Assembly (NCBI RefSeq): GCF_000284035.1
Contig: NC_016887.1
Span: 1,240,001-1,304,000 of the forward strand
DNA length: 64,000 nucleotides
DNA from: Nocardia cyriacigeorgica GUH-2
GTDB lineage: Bacteria; Actinomycetota; Actinomycetes; Mycobacteriales; Mycobacteriaceae
Direction of reading: 5' to 3'
In this document: positions 8,277 to 19,340 of the stretch, in pieces
Layout of the letters: the number at the start of each line of letters is the position of its first letter
Position numbering within the stretch: the stretch's first letter is position 1
Translations under genes and position numbers: made by a program
Notes under the pieces: model-generated
What the model saw: the letters and a program-made list of their open reading frames with translations, nothing else
The model's database searches: none
What the model was told of the DNA's origin: nothing

Positions 8277-9639
8277 CCGAGGCAAATGCGGCTGTGGCCG
8301 CGAAGAACGGCACCTGGGGTAACGAGCGGCCGATCGGGGTGGCGGTGCTCGGCATGGGCAATGTCGGCACCGAGGTCGTGCGAATCCTCCGGGACCACGC
8401 CGATGATCTGCGGTCGCGGGTCGGTGCTCCGGTCGTGCTGCGCGGTGTCGCCGTGCGCGACCTGGACCGCGATCGTGGCGTTCCGGCCGAACTGCTGACC
8501 ACCGACGCCGAAGCGCTCGTCGCGCGCGCCGATGTCGATCTGGTCGTCGAGGTCATGGGCGGCATCGATCCCGCCCGCGGCCTGATCCTGGCCGCCTTGA
8601 ACGCCGGCAAGTCGGTGATCTCGGCGAACAAGGCGCTGCTGGCCGATTACACCGGCGAACTCGCCGCCGCCGCCGAACGCAGCCGGGCCGACCTCTACTT
8701 CGAGGCCGCTGTCGCCGGCGCCATCCCGGTGGTGCGCCCGCTGATCCAGTCGCTGTCCGGCGACCGGGTGAACAAGGTGGTCGGCATCGTCAACGGCACC
8801 ACCAACTTCATCCTCTCCGCGATGGACGAGACCGGCGCCGACTACCACGACACCCTCGCCGAGGCGACCCGCCTCGGTTACGCCGAGGCCGACCCCACCG
8901 CCGACGTCGAGGGCTTCGACGCCGCCGCCAAGGCCGCGATCCTGGCCTCGCTGGCCTTCCACACCCGGGTCACCGCCGCCGACGTCTACCGCGAGGGCAT
9001 CTCCAAGATCACCTCCGAGGACCTGGAGACGGCCTCCGCGGTCGGCTGCACGGTGAAGCTGCTCGCCATCTGCGAGCGCGTCCCGGCCGGTCCCGGCGAA
9101 CCCGGACCCGACGAGGGCGGCAAGGAGCGGGTCTCGGTGCGCGTCTACCCGGCGCTCATCCCACGCGAACACCCGCTGGCCGCGGTCAACGGCGCGTTCA
9201 ACGCGGTGGTCGTCGAGGCCGAGAACGCCGGCCGGCTGATGTTCTACGGTCAGGGCGCCGGTGGCGCGCCCACCGCGTCGGCCGTGCTCGGTGATCTGGT
9301 GATGGCCGCCCGCAACAAGTTCTACGGTGGCCGCGCGCCCGGTGAATCGGTTTATGCTGAGCTGCCGATCGCGCCGATCGGCGATACTCCCACCCGTTAC
9401 CACGTGAACCTCCAGGTCGCCGACCGCGCCGGCGTGCTGCAAGCGGTCGCGGGCGAGTTCGCCGACCATGGGGTGAGCATCTCGACCGTGCGCCAGGAAG
9501 GCCACGGCGAGGGCGCGCGCCTGGTCGTCGTCACCCACCATGCGACGGAGTCGGCCCTCGCGGATACTGTGTCCGCGCTGGCGGAATTGCCGTCCGTCAC
9601 CTCCGTGACCAGCGTTTTGAGATTGGAAGGCACCGAAGA

Positions 9640-9643
<4 letters not shown>
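8273..9643 (+). CDS. hom: Homoserine dehydrogenase with ACT domain
   Basis: Reduces aspartate-semialdehyde to homoserine with NAD(P)H, opening the threonine/methionine/isoleucine branch. 456 residues. Rossmann fold [14 protein letters not shown] (about 22-35), catalytic region with [18 protein letters not shown], and [22 protein letters not shown]. The C-terminal ACT domain (about 365-456, from [18 protein letters not shown]) is the usual site of threonine feedback control. The stop codon overlaps the thrC start (ATGA), so thrC is translationally coupled. Confidence 0.97.
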
Positions 9644-11779
<2,136 letters not shown>

Positions 11780-11792
11780 CGGCGAGTCCACC

Positions 11793-11822
11793 TTGCCGAG
11801 CCTCACAGTTGCCAGCTATCCT
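11793..11822 (+). promoter_or_regulatory. Candidate sigma-A promoter of rho
   Basis: TTGCCG (11793-11798) and TATCCT (11817-11822) with an 18-nt spacer, about 270 nt before rho. The rest of the gap 11780-12093 is a long 5' leader without a supported gene. Long rho leaders are common in bacteria that autoregulate rho by attenuation; regulation is inferred only. Confidence 0.35.
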
Positions 11823-12093
11823 GGGCAAGTCCGTACATCGTGCGCGTCAGACGCCGGTGCTTCATCAGGGCAATCGCTCCAGCAGGCTCCAGGCTCGAGC
11901 CTCCAGGCCATGGGGGTGTTGCGGAGCTGCGCAACTGGAATGATCTCTCCCACCTTTTTCATGATCGGTGGCGAAGCCTCCGACTCCGACGGAGCAGGCG
12001 ATACGGCTACACATCCGAGCCCGGCACAGCGACCGGACTGCGGAACGAACCCTCGACACAGCAGACGGCCTTCGAGGGAAGGAAAGGATCTCC

Positions 12094-14118
12094 GTGACAG
12101 ATACGGACCTGCTCGCGACACCCGGGGTGGATTCCAACCCGCAGGCCTCGGGAGACCGCGATAGTGACTCCGGACAGATTTCGAAGATGAGCGAACACAC
12201 CGACGTCGCACGATCGGGGCTGACTGGAATGTTGTTGCCGCAGTTGCGCGCACTCGCGGGGGAGCTCGGTATCCGAGGGACCTCCGGTATGCGCAAGGGC
12301 GATCTGATCGCCGCCATCAAGGAAAATCAGGCAGGCAAGGCGGCGTCCGCGGACAAGCCGGCGCGCGCTTCGGCCAAGTCCGCCACCAAGACCGAGGCGA
12401 AGAACGCCGCGACCCGCGCCGAGCAGCCGACGCTGGACGTCGCGCCCGCGCAGGAACCCGCCGCGCAGAACACCGCGCCCGCCAAGGATTCGCAGCCCGC
12501 CGCGGCCCCGCAGGCCCCGGCCGGCGACGCCGCCAAGGACGCGCGCGCCAAGTCTTCCGAGAAGAATTCCGCCGACAACGCCGACGCCGCGGCGCCCGCC
12601 GCCGAGAACTCCGACGAGTCCGGTCGTGAGCAGGGCCAGCGCGGTCGCGGCAGGCAGCGTCGTGGCCGCGACCAGGCGCGCGGCAACGACCAGGCGCGCG
12701 GCAACGCCGGTGGTACCGACACCGCCACCGAGACCCGCACCGACGAGGCCAAGCCGGAGGGCGACGGCGGCGAACGTCGTCGTGACCGTGGCCAGCAGCA
12801 GGGCCAGTCCGGTGACCGCGGCCAGAACGCCGGCGGACGCGGCGACAACCGCGGCGGCGACGACGAGGAAGGCGGGCGCGGACGGCGCGGACGCCGGTTC
12901 CGTGAGCGCCGGCGCAGCCGCGACCGCGATGGTGGCGGCGGCGAGGCGCGCGAGCTCGAGATCCGCGAGGACGACGTCCTGCAGCCGGTCGCCGGCATCC
13001 TCGACGTGCTCGACAACTACGCGTTCGTGCGCACCTCCGGCTACCTGGCCGGCCCGAACGACGTGTACGTCTCGATGAACCTGGTCCGCAAGAACGGCCT
13101 GCGCCGCGGTGACGCGATCACCGGTGCGGTGCGCGCCCCGCGTGACGGTGAGCAGTCGAATCAGCGGCAGAAGTTCGATCCGCTGGTCCGTTTGGACACC
13201 GTCAACGGCGGTGATGTCGAGGCGGCCAAGCGTCGGCCCGACTTCAACAAGCTCACCCCGCTGTACCCGAACCAGCGGCTGCGCCTGGAAACTCAGCCCA
13301 ACAAGCTGACCACCCGGGTCATCGACCTGATCATGCCGATCGGTAAGGGCCAGCGCGCGCTGATCGTGTCCCCGCCCAAGGCCGGTAAGACCACGATCAT
13401 GCAGGACATCGCCAACGCGATCGCGGTCAACAACCCCGAGTGCTACCTGATGGTGGTGCTGGTCGACGAGCGGCCCGAAGAGGTCACCGATATGCAGCGT
13501 TCGGTCAAGGGTGAGGTCATCGCCTCCACCTTCGACCGTCCGCCGGCCGATCACACCTCGGTCGCCGAGCTCGCCATCGAGCGGGCCAAGCGCCTGGTGG
13601 AGATGGGCAAGGATGTCGTCGTGCTGCTCGACTCGATCACCCGATTGGGCCGCGCCTACAACAACTCCTCGCCGGCTTCGGGCCGAATCCTTTCCGGTGG
13701 TGTGGATTCCACCGCGCTGTACCCGCCCAAGCGGTTCCTCGGCGCGGCCCGCAACATCGAGAACGGCGGCTCGCTGACGATCATCGCCACCGCCATGGTG
13801 GAGACCGGTTCGACCGGTGACACGGTGATCTTCGAGGAGTTCAAGGGCACCGGTAACGCCGAGCTCAAGCTGGACCGCAAGATCGCCGAGCGGCGGGTGT
13901 TCCCGGCGGTCGACGTCGCGCCGTCCGGTACCCGTAAGGACGAACTACTGCTGAGCCCAGACGAGGCCGCGGTGCTGCACAAGCTGCGTCGCGTGCTGTC
14001 CGGCCTGGACTCGCATCAGGCGATCGACCTGCTCATCGATCGTTTGAAGAAGAGCAAGAACAACCTGGAGTTCCTCATGCAGGTCTCCAAGACCGCGCCG
14101 GGTGCGCTCGACGAATGA
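12094..14118 (+). CDS. rho: Transcription termination factor Rho (long actinobacterial form)
   Basis: Hexameric RNA translocase/ATPase that ends transcription of untranslated RNA. 674 residues against about 420 in E. coli. Rho-N/SAP-like domain LPQLRALAGELGIRGTSGMR (about 48-70), then a disordered insertion of about 210 residues (first Ala/Lys rich, then Arg/Gly/Asn/Asp rich, including DQARGNDQARGN and RGRRGRRFRERRR). The OLD-fold RNA-binding domain has GILDVLDNYAFVRTSGYL. The ATPase carries Walker A PPKAGKTTI (about 427-435) and VVLLDSITRLGRAYN. GTG at 12094 has GGAAAGGA 5 nt upstream. Followed by a hairpin at 14148. Confidence 0.97.
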   Translation: MTDTDLLATPGVDSNPQASGDRDSDSGQISKMSEHTDVARSGLTGMLLPQLRALAGELGIRGTSGMRKGDLIAAIKENQAGKAASADKPARASAKSATKTEAKNAATRAEQPTLDVAPAQEPAAQNTAPAKDSQPAAAPQAPAGDAAKDARAKSSEKNSADNADAAAPAAENSDESGREQGQRGRGRQRRGRDQARGNDQARGNAGGTDTATETRTDEAKPEGDGGERRRDRGQQQGQSGDRGQNAGGRGDNRGGDDEEGGRGRRGRRFRERRRSRDRDGGGGEARELEIREDDVLQPVAGILDVLDNYAFVRTSGYLAGPNDVYVSMNLVRKNGLRRGDAITGAVRAPRDGEQSNQRQKFDPLVRLDTVNGGDVEAAKRRPDFNKLTPLYPNQRLRLETQPNKLTTRVIDLIMPIGKGQRALIVSPPKAGKTTIMQDIANAIAVNNPECYLMVVLVDERPEEVTDMQRSVKGEVIASTFDRPPADHTSVAELAIERAKRLVEMGKDVVVLLDSITRLGRAYNNSSPASGRILSGGVDSTALYPPKRFLGAARNIENGGSLTIIATAMVETGSTGDTVIFEEFKGTGNAELKLDRKIAERRVFPAVDVAPSGTRKDELLLSPDEAAVLHKLRRVLSGLDSHQAIDLLIDRLKKSKNNLEFLMQVSKTAPGALDE

Positions 14119-14541
14119 GTCGACCGACCGCCGCGCGGCGATGAGCACGGCCTCGAGGGCTCCACTGCGGTGGGGCCCTCGAGCCGTTTGCGGGGCCGCG
14201 CGTGGGGTTCGGATCGCGGCGGGGGAGAAGAACACGAGGCCGATGGCGGCGGCACCCGCGATCAGGAAGGCGAGAATCAGCGCGGCGCCGTCGAACGAGG
14301 AGCGTCGCGCGGTTGCCGTGAGGGCGGTGTCGGATGCTGGTGCGGGCTGTCGTTGCTGGTCCACGGGGTGGACCGGGGCCTGGATCTCCGTCGTGAAACC
14401 CGATGCCGAGGGCAGGTCCGGTCCCGCCGACGACGACGGAGAGTCCATACCACCCGGCGCGGCGAACCATCCCGCCGCGACAGCCACGACCAGTGCGACC
14501 AGCACCGCGAAGGCCACACGGTTGTTCATCCGGCTGTTCAA
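13945..14541 (-). CDS. Hypothetical small membrane protein overlapping the rho 3' end in antisense
   Basis: Open frame of 198 codons. The first part looks like a real protein: basic start LNSRMNNR, hydrophobic segment VAFAVLVALVVAVAAGWFAA (about 8-27), a Ser/Pro-rich stretch, and a second helix ALILAFLIAGAAAIGLVFF (about 83-101). TTG at 14541 has GGAG 6 nt upstream; ATG at 14529 is an alternative. Beyond about residue 140 the frame is antisense to rho, so the C-terminal third may be fortuitous. The rho hairpin at 14148-14189 lies inside it. No family recognised. It could instead be a shorter broken gene. Confidence 0.4.
   Translation of the reverse strand: MNSRMNNRVAFAVLVALVVAVAAGWFAAPGGMDSPSSSAGPDLPSASGFTTEIQAPVHPVDQQRQPAPASDTALTATARRSSFDGAALILAFLIAGAAAIGLVFFSPAAIRTPRAAPQTARGPHRSGALEAVLIAARRSVDSFVERTRRGLGDLHEELQVVLALLQTIDEQVDRLMRVQAGQHATQLVQHRGLVWAQQ
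14148..14194 (+). terminator. Hairpin downstream of rho
   Basis: Inverted repeat CGGCCTCGAGGGCTCCAC / GTGGGGCCCTCGAGCCG, 30 nt past the rho stop, followed by TTTG. The strong CTCGAGGG/CCCTCGAG core suggests an intrinsic terminator; it also lies within the minus-strand open frame. Confidence 0.6.
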
Positions 14542-14877
14542 AGGATTCTCCTTTCCATGTCTCGGCACGCCGACGTGCATCGGATTCCAACACTATGAAC
14601 GGAGCTGTTCGTATTCTTGAGTAGCCGACTACCCGACTTCAGGGTTCCTCGAGTGCGGCCGGTGCGCGTCCCCCCAGTTCCTGGGGCGATAGCGAAGGGG
14701 GATTACTCGCCGGGGAACAACCGGGCTCGCGGGGGCGTTCGTACACGTGTCGGTGCATCTGGCATACTGGATCGCCGTGCGTCCGCGCTGTTCGCGGACA
14801 ATCCCGCCTAGTCGGCTCCGGTTCACGTTCGACGCTGTCCGCGCGAGCGACCCGGCGCCATTTTCGAGAGGACACCC
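14542..14877 (+). promoter_or_regulatory. rpmE upstream region with candidate promoter and leader hairpin
   Basis: 336 nt without a supported gene. A CATACT hexamer (14763-14768) is a candidate -10. In the would-be leader, GTCCGCG (14781-14787) and CGCGGAC (14793-14799) form a 7-bp hairpin with a 5-nt loop. L31 genes in several bacteria are zinc- or autoregulated, but no Zur box is recognised here. Confidence 0.3.
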
Positions 14878-15108
14878 ATGAAGGCAGGAATCCACCCGAC
14901 CTACGTCGACACCACCGTCGTCTGCGGTTGCGGCAATACGTTCCAGACCCGGTCCACCAAGGAATCCGGGCACATCACCGTCGAGGTCTGCTCGCAGTGC
15001 CACCCGTTCTACACCGGCAAGCAGAAGATCCTGGACACCGGCGGCCGCGTGGCCCGCTTCGAGGCCCGCTACGGCAAGCGCGCCGAGAAGAAGGCCGACT
15101 CCAAGTAG
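14878..15108 (+). CDS. rpmE: Ribosomal protein bL31 (zinc-binding type)
   Basis: Large-subunit protein at the 5S/30S bridge. 76 residues. Four cysteines C16, C18, C38 and C41 (VVCGCGN and VCSQCHPF) form the zinc ribbon of the C+ paralogue. Basic C-terminus [17 protein letters not shown] lies 6 nt before the ATG. Located between rho and prfA as in mycobacteria. A C- paralogue used in zinc limitation is not in this window. Confidence 0.97.
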   Translation: MKAGIHPTYVDTTVVCGCGNTFQTRSTKESGHITVEVCSQCHPFYTGKQKILDTGGRVARFEARYGKRAEKKADSK

Positions 15109-15118
15109 CTTCCTCGCC

Positions 15119-15159
15119 GACGCCCGGTCCTGCCCCGCAGGCCCGGGCGTCGGTGTTTT
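15119..15159 (+). terminator. Intrinsic terminator after rpmE
   Basis: GACGCCCGG (15119-15127) pairs with CCGGGCGTC (15143-15151) over a 15-nt loop, followed by GGTGTTTTC. Starts 11 nt after the rpmE stop. Confidence 0.65.
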
Positions 15160-15205
15160 CTCGGCCCGACCACCGATACCGAACACGCACGAGAGGAAGC
15201 CGACC

Positions 15206-16276
15206 GTGACCCAGCCGTCCGCGATCGACGACATCCTGGCCGAGTACGCGGGCTTGGAGACCCAGCTCGCCGATCCGGCGCTGCACAACGACGCGGGTGC
15301 GGCCCGCCGCGTCGGTAAGCGGTTCGCCGAGCTCGCGCCGGTGATGTCGACCTACCGCAAGCTCAGCGCCGCCCGCGACGATCTGGCCGCCGCCCGCGAG
15401 CTGGCCGCCGACGACGCGGCCTTCGCCGCCGAAGTGCCCGAGCTGGAGCAGCAGGTGAGCGAGCTGGAACAGGCGTTGACCGACCTGCTGGCCCCGCGCG
15501 ACCCGCACGACGGCGACGACGTGGTGCTCGAGGTCAAGTCCGGTGAAGGCGGCGAGGAGTCCGCACTGTTCGCCGCGGACCTGGCGCGCATGTACGTGCG
15601 CTACGCCGAACGGCACGGCTGGAAGGTCGAGATCCTCGATGCCACCTACTCCGACCTGGGTGGATACAAGGAAGCCACGCTGTCGATCAAGAGCCGCGAC
15701 GCCGCCCGCGACGGCGTCTGGTCGCGGTTCAAGTTCGAGGGCGGCGTGCACCGGGTGCAGCGGGTGCCGGTGACCGAATCGCAGGGCCGGGTGCACACCT
15801 CCGCGGCCGGCGTGCTGATCTACCCCGAGCCCGACGAGGTCGAGCAGGTGCAGATCGACGAAACCGATCTGCGCATCGACGTCTACCGCTCTTCCGGTAA
15901 GGGCGGCCAGGGCGTCAACACCACCGACTCCGCCGTTCGCATCACCCATCTGCCCTCCGGCATCGTGGTGACCTGCCAGAACGAGCGGTCCCAGTTGCAG
16001 AACAAGGCCCGCGCCATGCAGGTGCTGGCCGCACGACTGCAAGCGCTGGCCGAGGAGCAGGCCGAACAGGAGGCCGCGGCCGGCCGCGCCAGCCAGATCC
16101 GCACCGTGGACCGCTCCGAGCGCATCCGCACCTACAACTTCCCGGAGAACCGCATCGCCGACCACCGCATCGGCTTCAAGGCACACAACCTGGACGCGGT
16201 GCTCGACGGCGATATGGACGCCCTGCTCGACGCGCTCGGCAAGGCCGACCGCGAAGCCCGCATGGCCGCGGAGTGA
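15206..16276 (+). CDS. prfA: Peptide chain release factor 1
   Basis: Releases nascent peptides at UAA and UAG codons. 356 residues. The catalytic GGQ tripeptide is in [15 protein letters not shown] (G233-Q235). The RF1-type stop-recognition PxT motif is PVTESQGR at about 189. The N-terminal coiled domain spans about 1-100. GTG start has GAGAGGA 8 nt upstream. The methyltransferase that modifies the GGQ glutamine, prmC, is the next gene. Confidence 0.97.
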   Translation: MTQPSAIDDILAEYAGLETQLADPALHNDAGAARRVGKRFAELAPVMSTYRKLSAARDDLAAARELAADDAAFAAEVPELEQQVSELEQALTDLLAPRDPHDGDDVVLEVKSGEGGEESALFAADLARMYVRYAERHGWKVEILDATYSDLGGYKEATLSIKSRDAARDGVWSRFKFEGGVHRVQRVPVTESQGRVHTSAAGVLIYPEPDEVEQVQIDETDLRIDVYRSSGKGGQGVNTTDSAVRITHLPSGIVVTCQNERSQLQNKARAMQVLAARLQALAEEQAEQEAAAGRASQIRTVDRSERIRTYNFPENRIADHRIGFKAHNLDAVLDGDMDALLDALGKADREARMAAE

Positions 16277-16382
16277 TGGGCAGGTGCTTGCCCGGCATGA
16301 TCGGCGAGCGCCAGGCGGGCCACGGTGACCACGCAGGGTGATCCGGTGCGGCGAAGAGTTCCCGCCATGACCCGTCATCGGG

Positions 16383-16388
16383 CAGAGT
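16383..16388 (+). promoter_or_regulatory. Candidate -10 of prmC (CANNNT type)
   Basis: CAGAGT 7 nt before the prmC ATG. Same spacing as the TANNNT elements found before other genes here, but with C at the first base, so weaker. Confidence 0.3.
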
Positions 16389-16395
16389 CGAGGCC

Positions 16396-17268
16396 ATGAC
16401 CCGCACACCGTTGCGGCCCGTGCTCGCCGAGGCCGTCGAAACGCTGCAGGCCGCGGGCGTGCCGAGCCCGCGCGCGGACGCCGAACAGCTGGCCGCCCAT
16501 GTCCTCGGCGTCCCGCGTTCCCGGCTGCTGCTCGCTCCGCTGCTCACGCCCGAACAGCTCGCCGGCCTGCACGAGCTGGTGCGGCGGCGAGCGCAGCGAA
16601 TCCCGTTGCAGCACTTGATCGGCCACGCCTCGATGGGCCGGATCGACCTCGAGGTCGGCCCCGGCGTCTTCATCCCGCGCCCGGAGACCGAGCTGGTGTT
16701 CGCGTGGGCGCTGGCCCACCTCGAGGCCGTGCGTCACGATCACCCGCCCGTCGTGGTGGATCTCTGCACGGGTTCGGGCGCGCTCGCGCTCGCCATCGCG
16801 CACGCCCGCCCCGACGCAGACGTGCGCGCGGTCGAACTCGATCCGGACGCCCTGACGTGGGCCCGGCACAACGCCGACCTGCGGATCGCGGCCGGCGACA
16901 CCCCGATCACCCTCTACGCCGACGACGCCACCGACCCCGCGCTGCTCACCGAGCTGAACGGCCGGGCCGACATCGTGGTGTCCAATCCGCCCTACATCCC
17001 CGTCGGCGCCGAACTCGACCCCGAGGTCGCCGACCACGATCCGCACCGGGCCCTGTTCGGCGGCGCCGACGGCCTCGACGTCATCCGCGGGCTGATACCG
17101 ACCGTCGCCCGTCTGCTGCGCCCCGGCGGCGGCACCGCCATCGAACACGACGACTCCAATGGCTCTCAGCTGGCGGCTCTGCTCGCCGAAACCGGCGCGT
17201 TCACCGAGATCACCGAGCATTCCGATCTGGCGGGTAAACCACGGTTCGTGGCCGCGGTACGCACCTGA
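16396..17268 (+). CDS. prmC: Peptide chain release factor N5-glutamine methyltransferase
   Basis: SAM-dependent enzyme that methylates the GGQ glutamine of RF1/RF2. 290 residues. N-terminal helical substrate domain (about 1-85), then a Rossmann-like methyltransferase domain with VVDLCTGSGALALAIA (SAM loop) and the catalytic NPPYIP motif (N197-Y200). It lies 119 nt behind its substrate gene prfA, in the usual order. Confidence 0.96.
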   Translation: MTRTPLRPVLAEAVETLQAAGVPSPRADAEQLAAHVLGVPRSRLLLAPLLTPEQLAGLHELVRRRAQRIPLQHLIGHASMGRIDLEVGPGVFIPRPETELVFAWALAHLEAVRHDHPPVVVDLCTGSGALALAIAHARPDADVRAVELDPDALTWARHNADLRIAAGDTPITLYADDATDPALLTELNGRADIVVSNPPYIPVGAELDPEVADHDPHRALFGGADGLDVIRGLIPTVARLLRPGGGTAIEHDDSNGSQLAALLAETGAFTEITEHSDLAGKPRFVAAVRT

Positions 17269-17383
17269 CCCTGATCCGCGTCGGTGCCGGGTTTACCAGG
17301 TATCCAGGGGTCCTGGTTTGCCCGTGGCGCGTGGCGAATTCGCGTTCTACCCGGGGGCCGACGGCGCCGCGACGCCCGCGTGA

Positions 17384-17389
17384 CAGGAT
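17384..17389 (+). promoter_or_regulatory. Candidate -10 of tsaC (CANNNT type)
   Basis: CAGGAT 7 nt before the chosen GTG of tsaC. It overlaps an AGGA that could instead serve as a weak ribosome-binding site. Confidence 0.3.
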
Positions 17390-17396
17390 GGGGCCC

Positions 17397-18062
17397 GTGA
17401 GTACCGTCTACGACTGCGCGGATCCCGACTCGCGCGCCGCCGGACTGTCCGCCGCGACCAGCGCCCTGAAGTCCGGGCGGCTCGTCGTCATGCCCACCGA
17501 CACGCTCTACGGCATAGCCGCCGACGCGTTCGACAGTCAGGCGGTGGCCGAGCTGCTCGCCGCCAAACGACGTGGGCGCGATATGCCGGTGCCGGTGCTC
17601 GTCGGTTCCTGGCACACCATCGACGGCCTGGTGTTCTCGGTGCGTCCGCAGGCCCGCGACCTGATCCAGGCGTTCTGGCCCGGCGGGCTGAGTCTGGTTG
17701 TGCAGCAGGCGCCTTCGCTGGCCTGGGACCTCGGCGACACCAGGGGCACGGTGATGCTGCGGATGCCGCTGCATCCGGTCGCGCTGGAGTTGCTGCGCGG
17801 CGTCGGCCCGCTGGCGGTGTCGAGCGCCAACGTCTCCGGACAGCCGCCCGCCACCACCGCCGCCGAAGCGCGTGCCCAGCTGGGCGAGCACGTCGGGGTG
17901 TACCTCGACGGCGGGCCCGCCGAGCACGCGATCGCCTCGACCATCGTCGATCTGACCGCCGATCAGCCGCGCATCCTGCGCGAGGGCGCGGTCTCGATCG
18001 CCGATATCGCCGAGGTGCTCGGGATGGCGCCCGAGGCGCTGTCGGGCCCCGCTACCCGGTGA
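17397..18062 (+). CDS. tsaC: L-threonylcarbamoyladenylate synthase (YrdC/Sua5 family)
   Basis: Makes threonylcarbamoyl-AMP from threonine, bicarbonate and ATP for the t6A37 modification of tRNAs that read ANN codons. 221 residues, the short form lacking the C-terminal Sua5 domain. YrdC-domain motifs: GRLVVMPTDTLYGIAADAF (about 24-42), SVRPQARDLIQAFWPGGLSL and SSANVSGQPP. GTG at 17397 follows the phase of homologues; ATG at 17388 is possible. Four nucleotides after the stop a short open frame leads to the wecA start. Confidence 0.93.
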   Translation: MSTVYDCADPDSRAAGLSAATSALKSGRLVVMPTDTLYGIAADAFDSQAVAELLAAKRRGRDMPVPVLVGSWHTIDGLVFSVRPQARDLIQAFWPGGLSLVVQQAPSLAWDLGDTRGTVMLRMPLHPVALELLRGVGPLAVSSANVSGQPPATTAAEARAQLGEHVGVYLDGGPAEHAIASTIVDLTADQPRILREGAVSIADIAEVLGMAPEALSGPATR

Positions 18063-18102
18063 CCGGATGATCGATCGGATGAGCGGGCGGTATCGCGAGT
18101 GA
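18059..18102 (+). other. Two chained mini open frames between tsaC and wecA
   Basis: GTG ACC GGA TGA (18059-18070) overlaps the tsaC stop. Its own TGA overlaps ATG at 18067, which opens an 11-codon frame (MIDRMSGRYRE) ending TGA at 18100-18102 over the wecA GTG (18099-18101). A ribosome could in principle pass from stop to start without leaving the mRNA. Translation is unproven. Confidence 0.3.
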
Positions 18103-19298
18103 TCGCGGTACACGCATTGGGAAGTTCCGGTGCCGTCGTCCCGCTGCGCGAGCTGCTGCTGGTGCTGCTGGTTTCCACCGTGGTGACCTTCCTGGCCACC
18201 GGCGGGATCCGGGTGCTGGCCATCGGTTTCGGCGCCGTCGCGGTCCCGCGCGAACGCGATGTGCACGTCAAGCCGATCCCGCGGATGGGCGGGGTCGGCA
18301 TGTACCTGGGCGTGGTCGCCGCGGTGCTGTTCGCCCATCAGCTGCCCGCGCTGCGCCGTGGCTTCGACTACCGGCCCGATATCGCCGCGGTGCTGGTCGC
18401 GGCGACGATCATCGTCGCGGTCGGCATCGTCGACGACCGCTGGGGTCTGGACGCGCTCACCAAATTCGCGGGTCAGGTCACCGCCGCGGGCGTGATGGCG
18501 GTGATGGGGCTCAGCTGGTACGTCATCTACAACCCGTTCAACAACGAGACCGTGGTGCTGGACGGCTTGCAGAGCGCCCTGGTGACGGTCGCGGTCGCGG
18601 TGACGCTGATCAACGCGATGAACTTCGTCGACGGCCTCGACGGCCTGGCCGCGGGCCTGGGCCTGATCTCCTCGATCGCGGTCTTCGCCTTCTCGGTGGG
18701 TCTGCTCACCGAACAGGGCGGTTCGGTCGATACCTACCCGCCGGCGCTGCTGGCCGCCGCGCTGGCCGGCGCCTGCCTCGGCTTCCTGCCGCACAATTTC
18801 TCACCGGCCCGGATCTTCATGGGCGATTCCGGCTCGATGCTGATCGGGCTGGTGCTGGCCGCGGTCTCGACCAGCGCGTCCGGGCGCATCCCGCTCACCG
18901 GCTACGGTCCGCGCGACATCGTCGGCCTGCTCTCGCCGCTGCTGCTGGTCGGCGCGGTGATGTTCATCCCGGTGCTCGACCTGCTGCTGGCCATCGTGCG
19001 CCGGGTGCGCGCCGGCGTCAGCTTCTCCACCCCGGACAAAATGCACCTGCATCACCGGCTGCTCCAGATCGGTCATTCGCAGCGGCGTGTGGTCCTGCTC
19101 ATCTATTTGTGGGTCGGTGTGCTGGCCTTCGGCGCGGTCGGCACCTCCCTGATGGACCGGCGCGTCGTGGTGCTGCTGATGGCGGGCGGACTGGTGTTCG
19201 CCCTGGTCGCGACGGCGGTTCCGGGGCTGCGCCGCGAACGCGCGGCCGCCGCCGAACACGCCGAGCATCCCGGCGAGCCGCCCGAGGCCGCCGGATGA
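18099..19298 (+). CDS. wecA: Decaprenyl-phosphate GlcNAc-1-phosphate transferase (MraY/WecA family)
   Basis: Integral membrane enzyme that moves GlcNAc-1-P from UDP-GlcNAc to decaprenyl phosphate, the first step of the arabinogalactan linker unit in mycolic-acid bacteria. 399 residues with about 11 membrane helices. Family motifs: RDVHVKPIPRMGG, the Mg-binding NFVDGLDGLAAGL, FSPARIFMGDSGSM and the cytosolic HLHHRLLQIGHSQ loop. The last 30 residues are charged and cytosolic. Position between tsaC and the atp operon matches mycobacterial rfe/wecA. GTG overlaps the stop of an upstream mini open frame. Confidence 0.94.
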   Translation: MIAVHALGSSGAVVPLRELLLVLLVSTVVTFLATGGIRVLAIGFGAVAVPRERDVHVKPIPRMGGVGMYLGVVAAVLFAHQLPALRRGFDYRPDIAAVLVAATIIVAVGIVDDRWGLDALTKFAGQVTAAGVMAVMGLSWYVIYNPFNNETVVLDGLQSALVTVAVAVTLINAMNFVDGLDGLAAGLGLISSIAVFAFSVGLLTEQGGSVDTYPPALLAAALAGACLGFLPHNFSPARIFMGDSGSMLIGLVLAAVSTSASGRIPLTGYGPRDIVGLLSPLLLVGAVMFIPVLDLLLAIVRRVRAGVSFSTPDKMHLHHRLLQIGHSQRRVVLLIYLWVGVLAFGAVGTSLMDRRVVVLLMAGGLVFALVATAVPGLRRERAAAAEHAEHPGEPPEAAG

Positions 19299-19327
19299 GG
19301 GCATCGGCGCAGGACAACCGGCACGGG

Positions 19328-19333
19328 TAGAGT
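19328..19333 (+). promoter_or_regulatory. Candidate -10 before the atpI-like gene
   Basis: TAGAGT exactly 7 nt before GTG 19341. The same bases include GAG and could also act as a weak ribosome-binding site (8-nt spacing), so leaderless and SD-led readings both favour this start over GTG 19332. Confidence 0.45.
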
Positions 19334-19340
19334 GCGGCTC

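Noticed and set aside
11968..12093. Rho starting at GTG 11968
   Set aside because: The extra 42 residues are low complexity and GTG 11968 lacks a ribosome-binding site, while GTG 12094 has GGAAAGGA.
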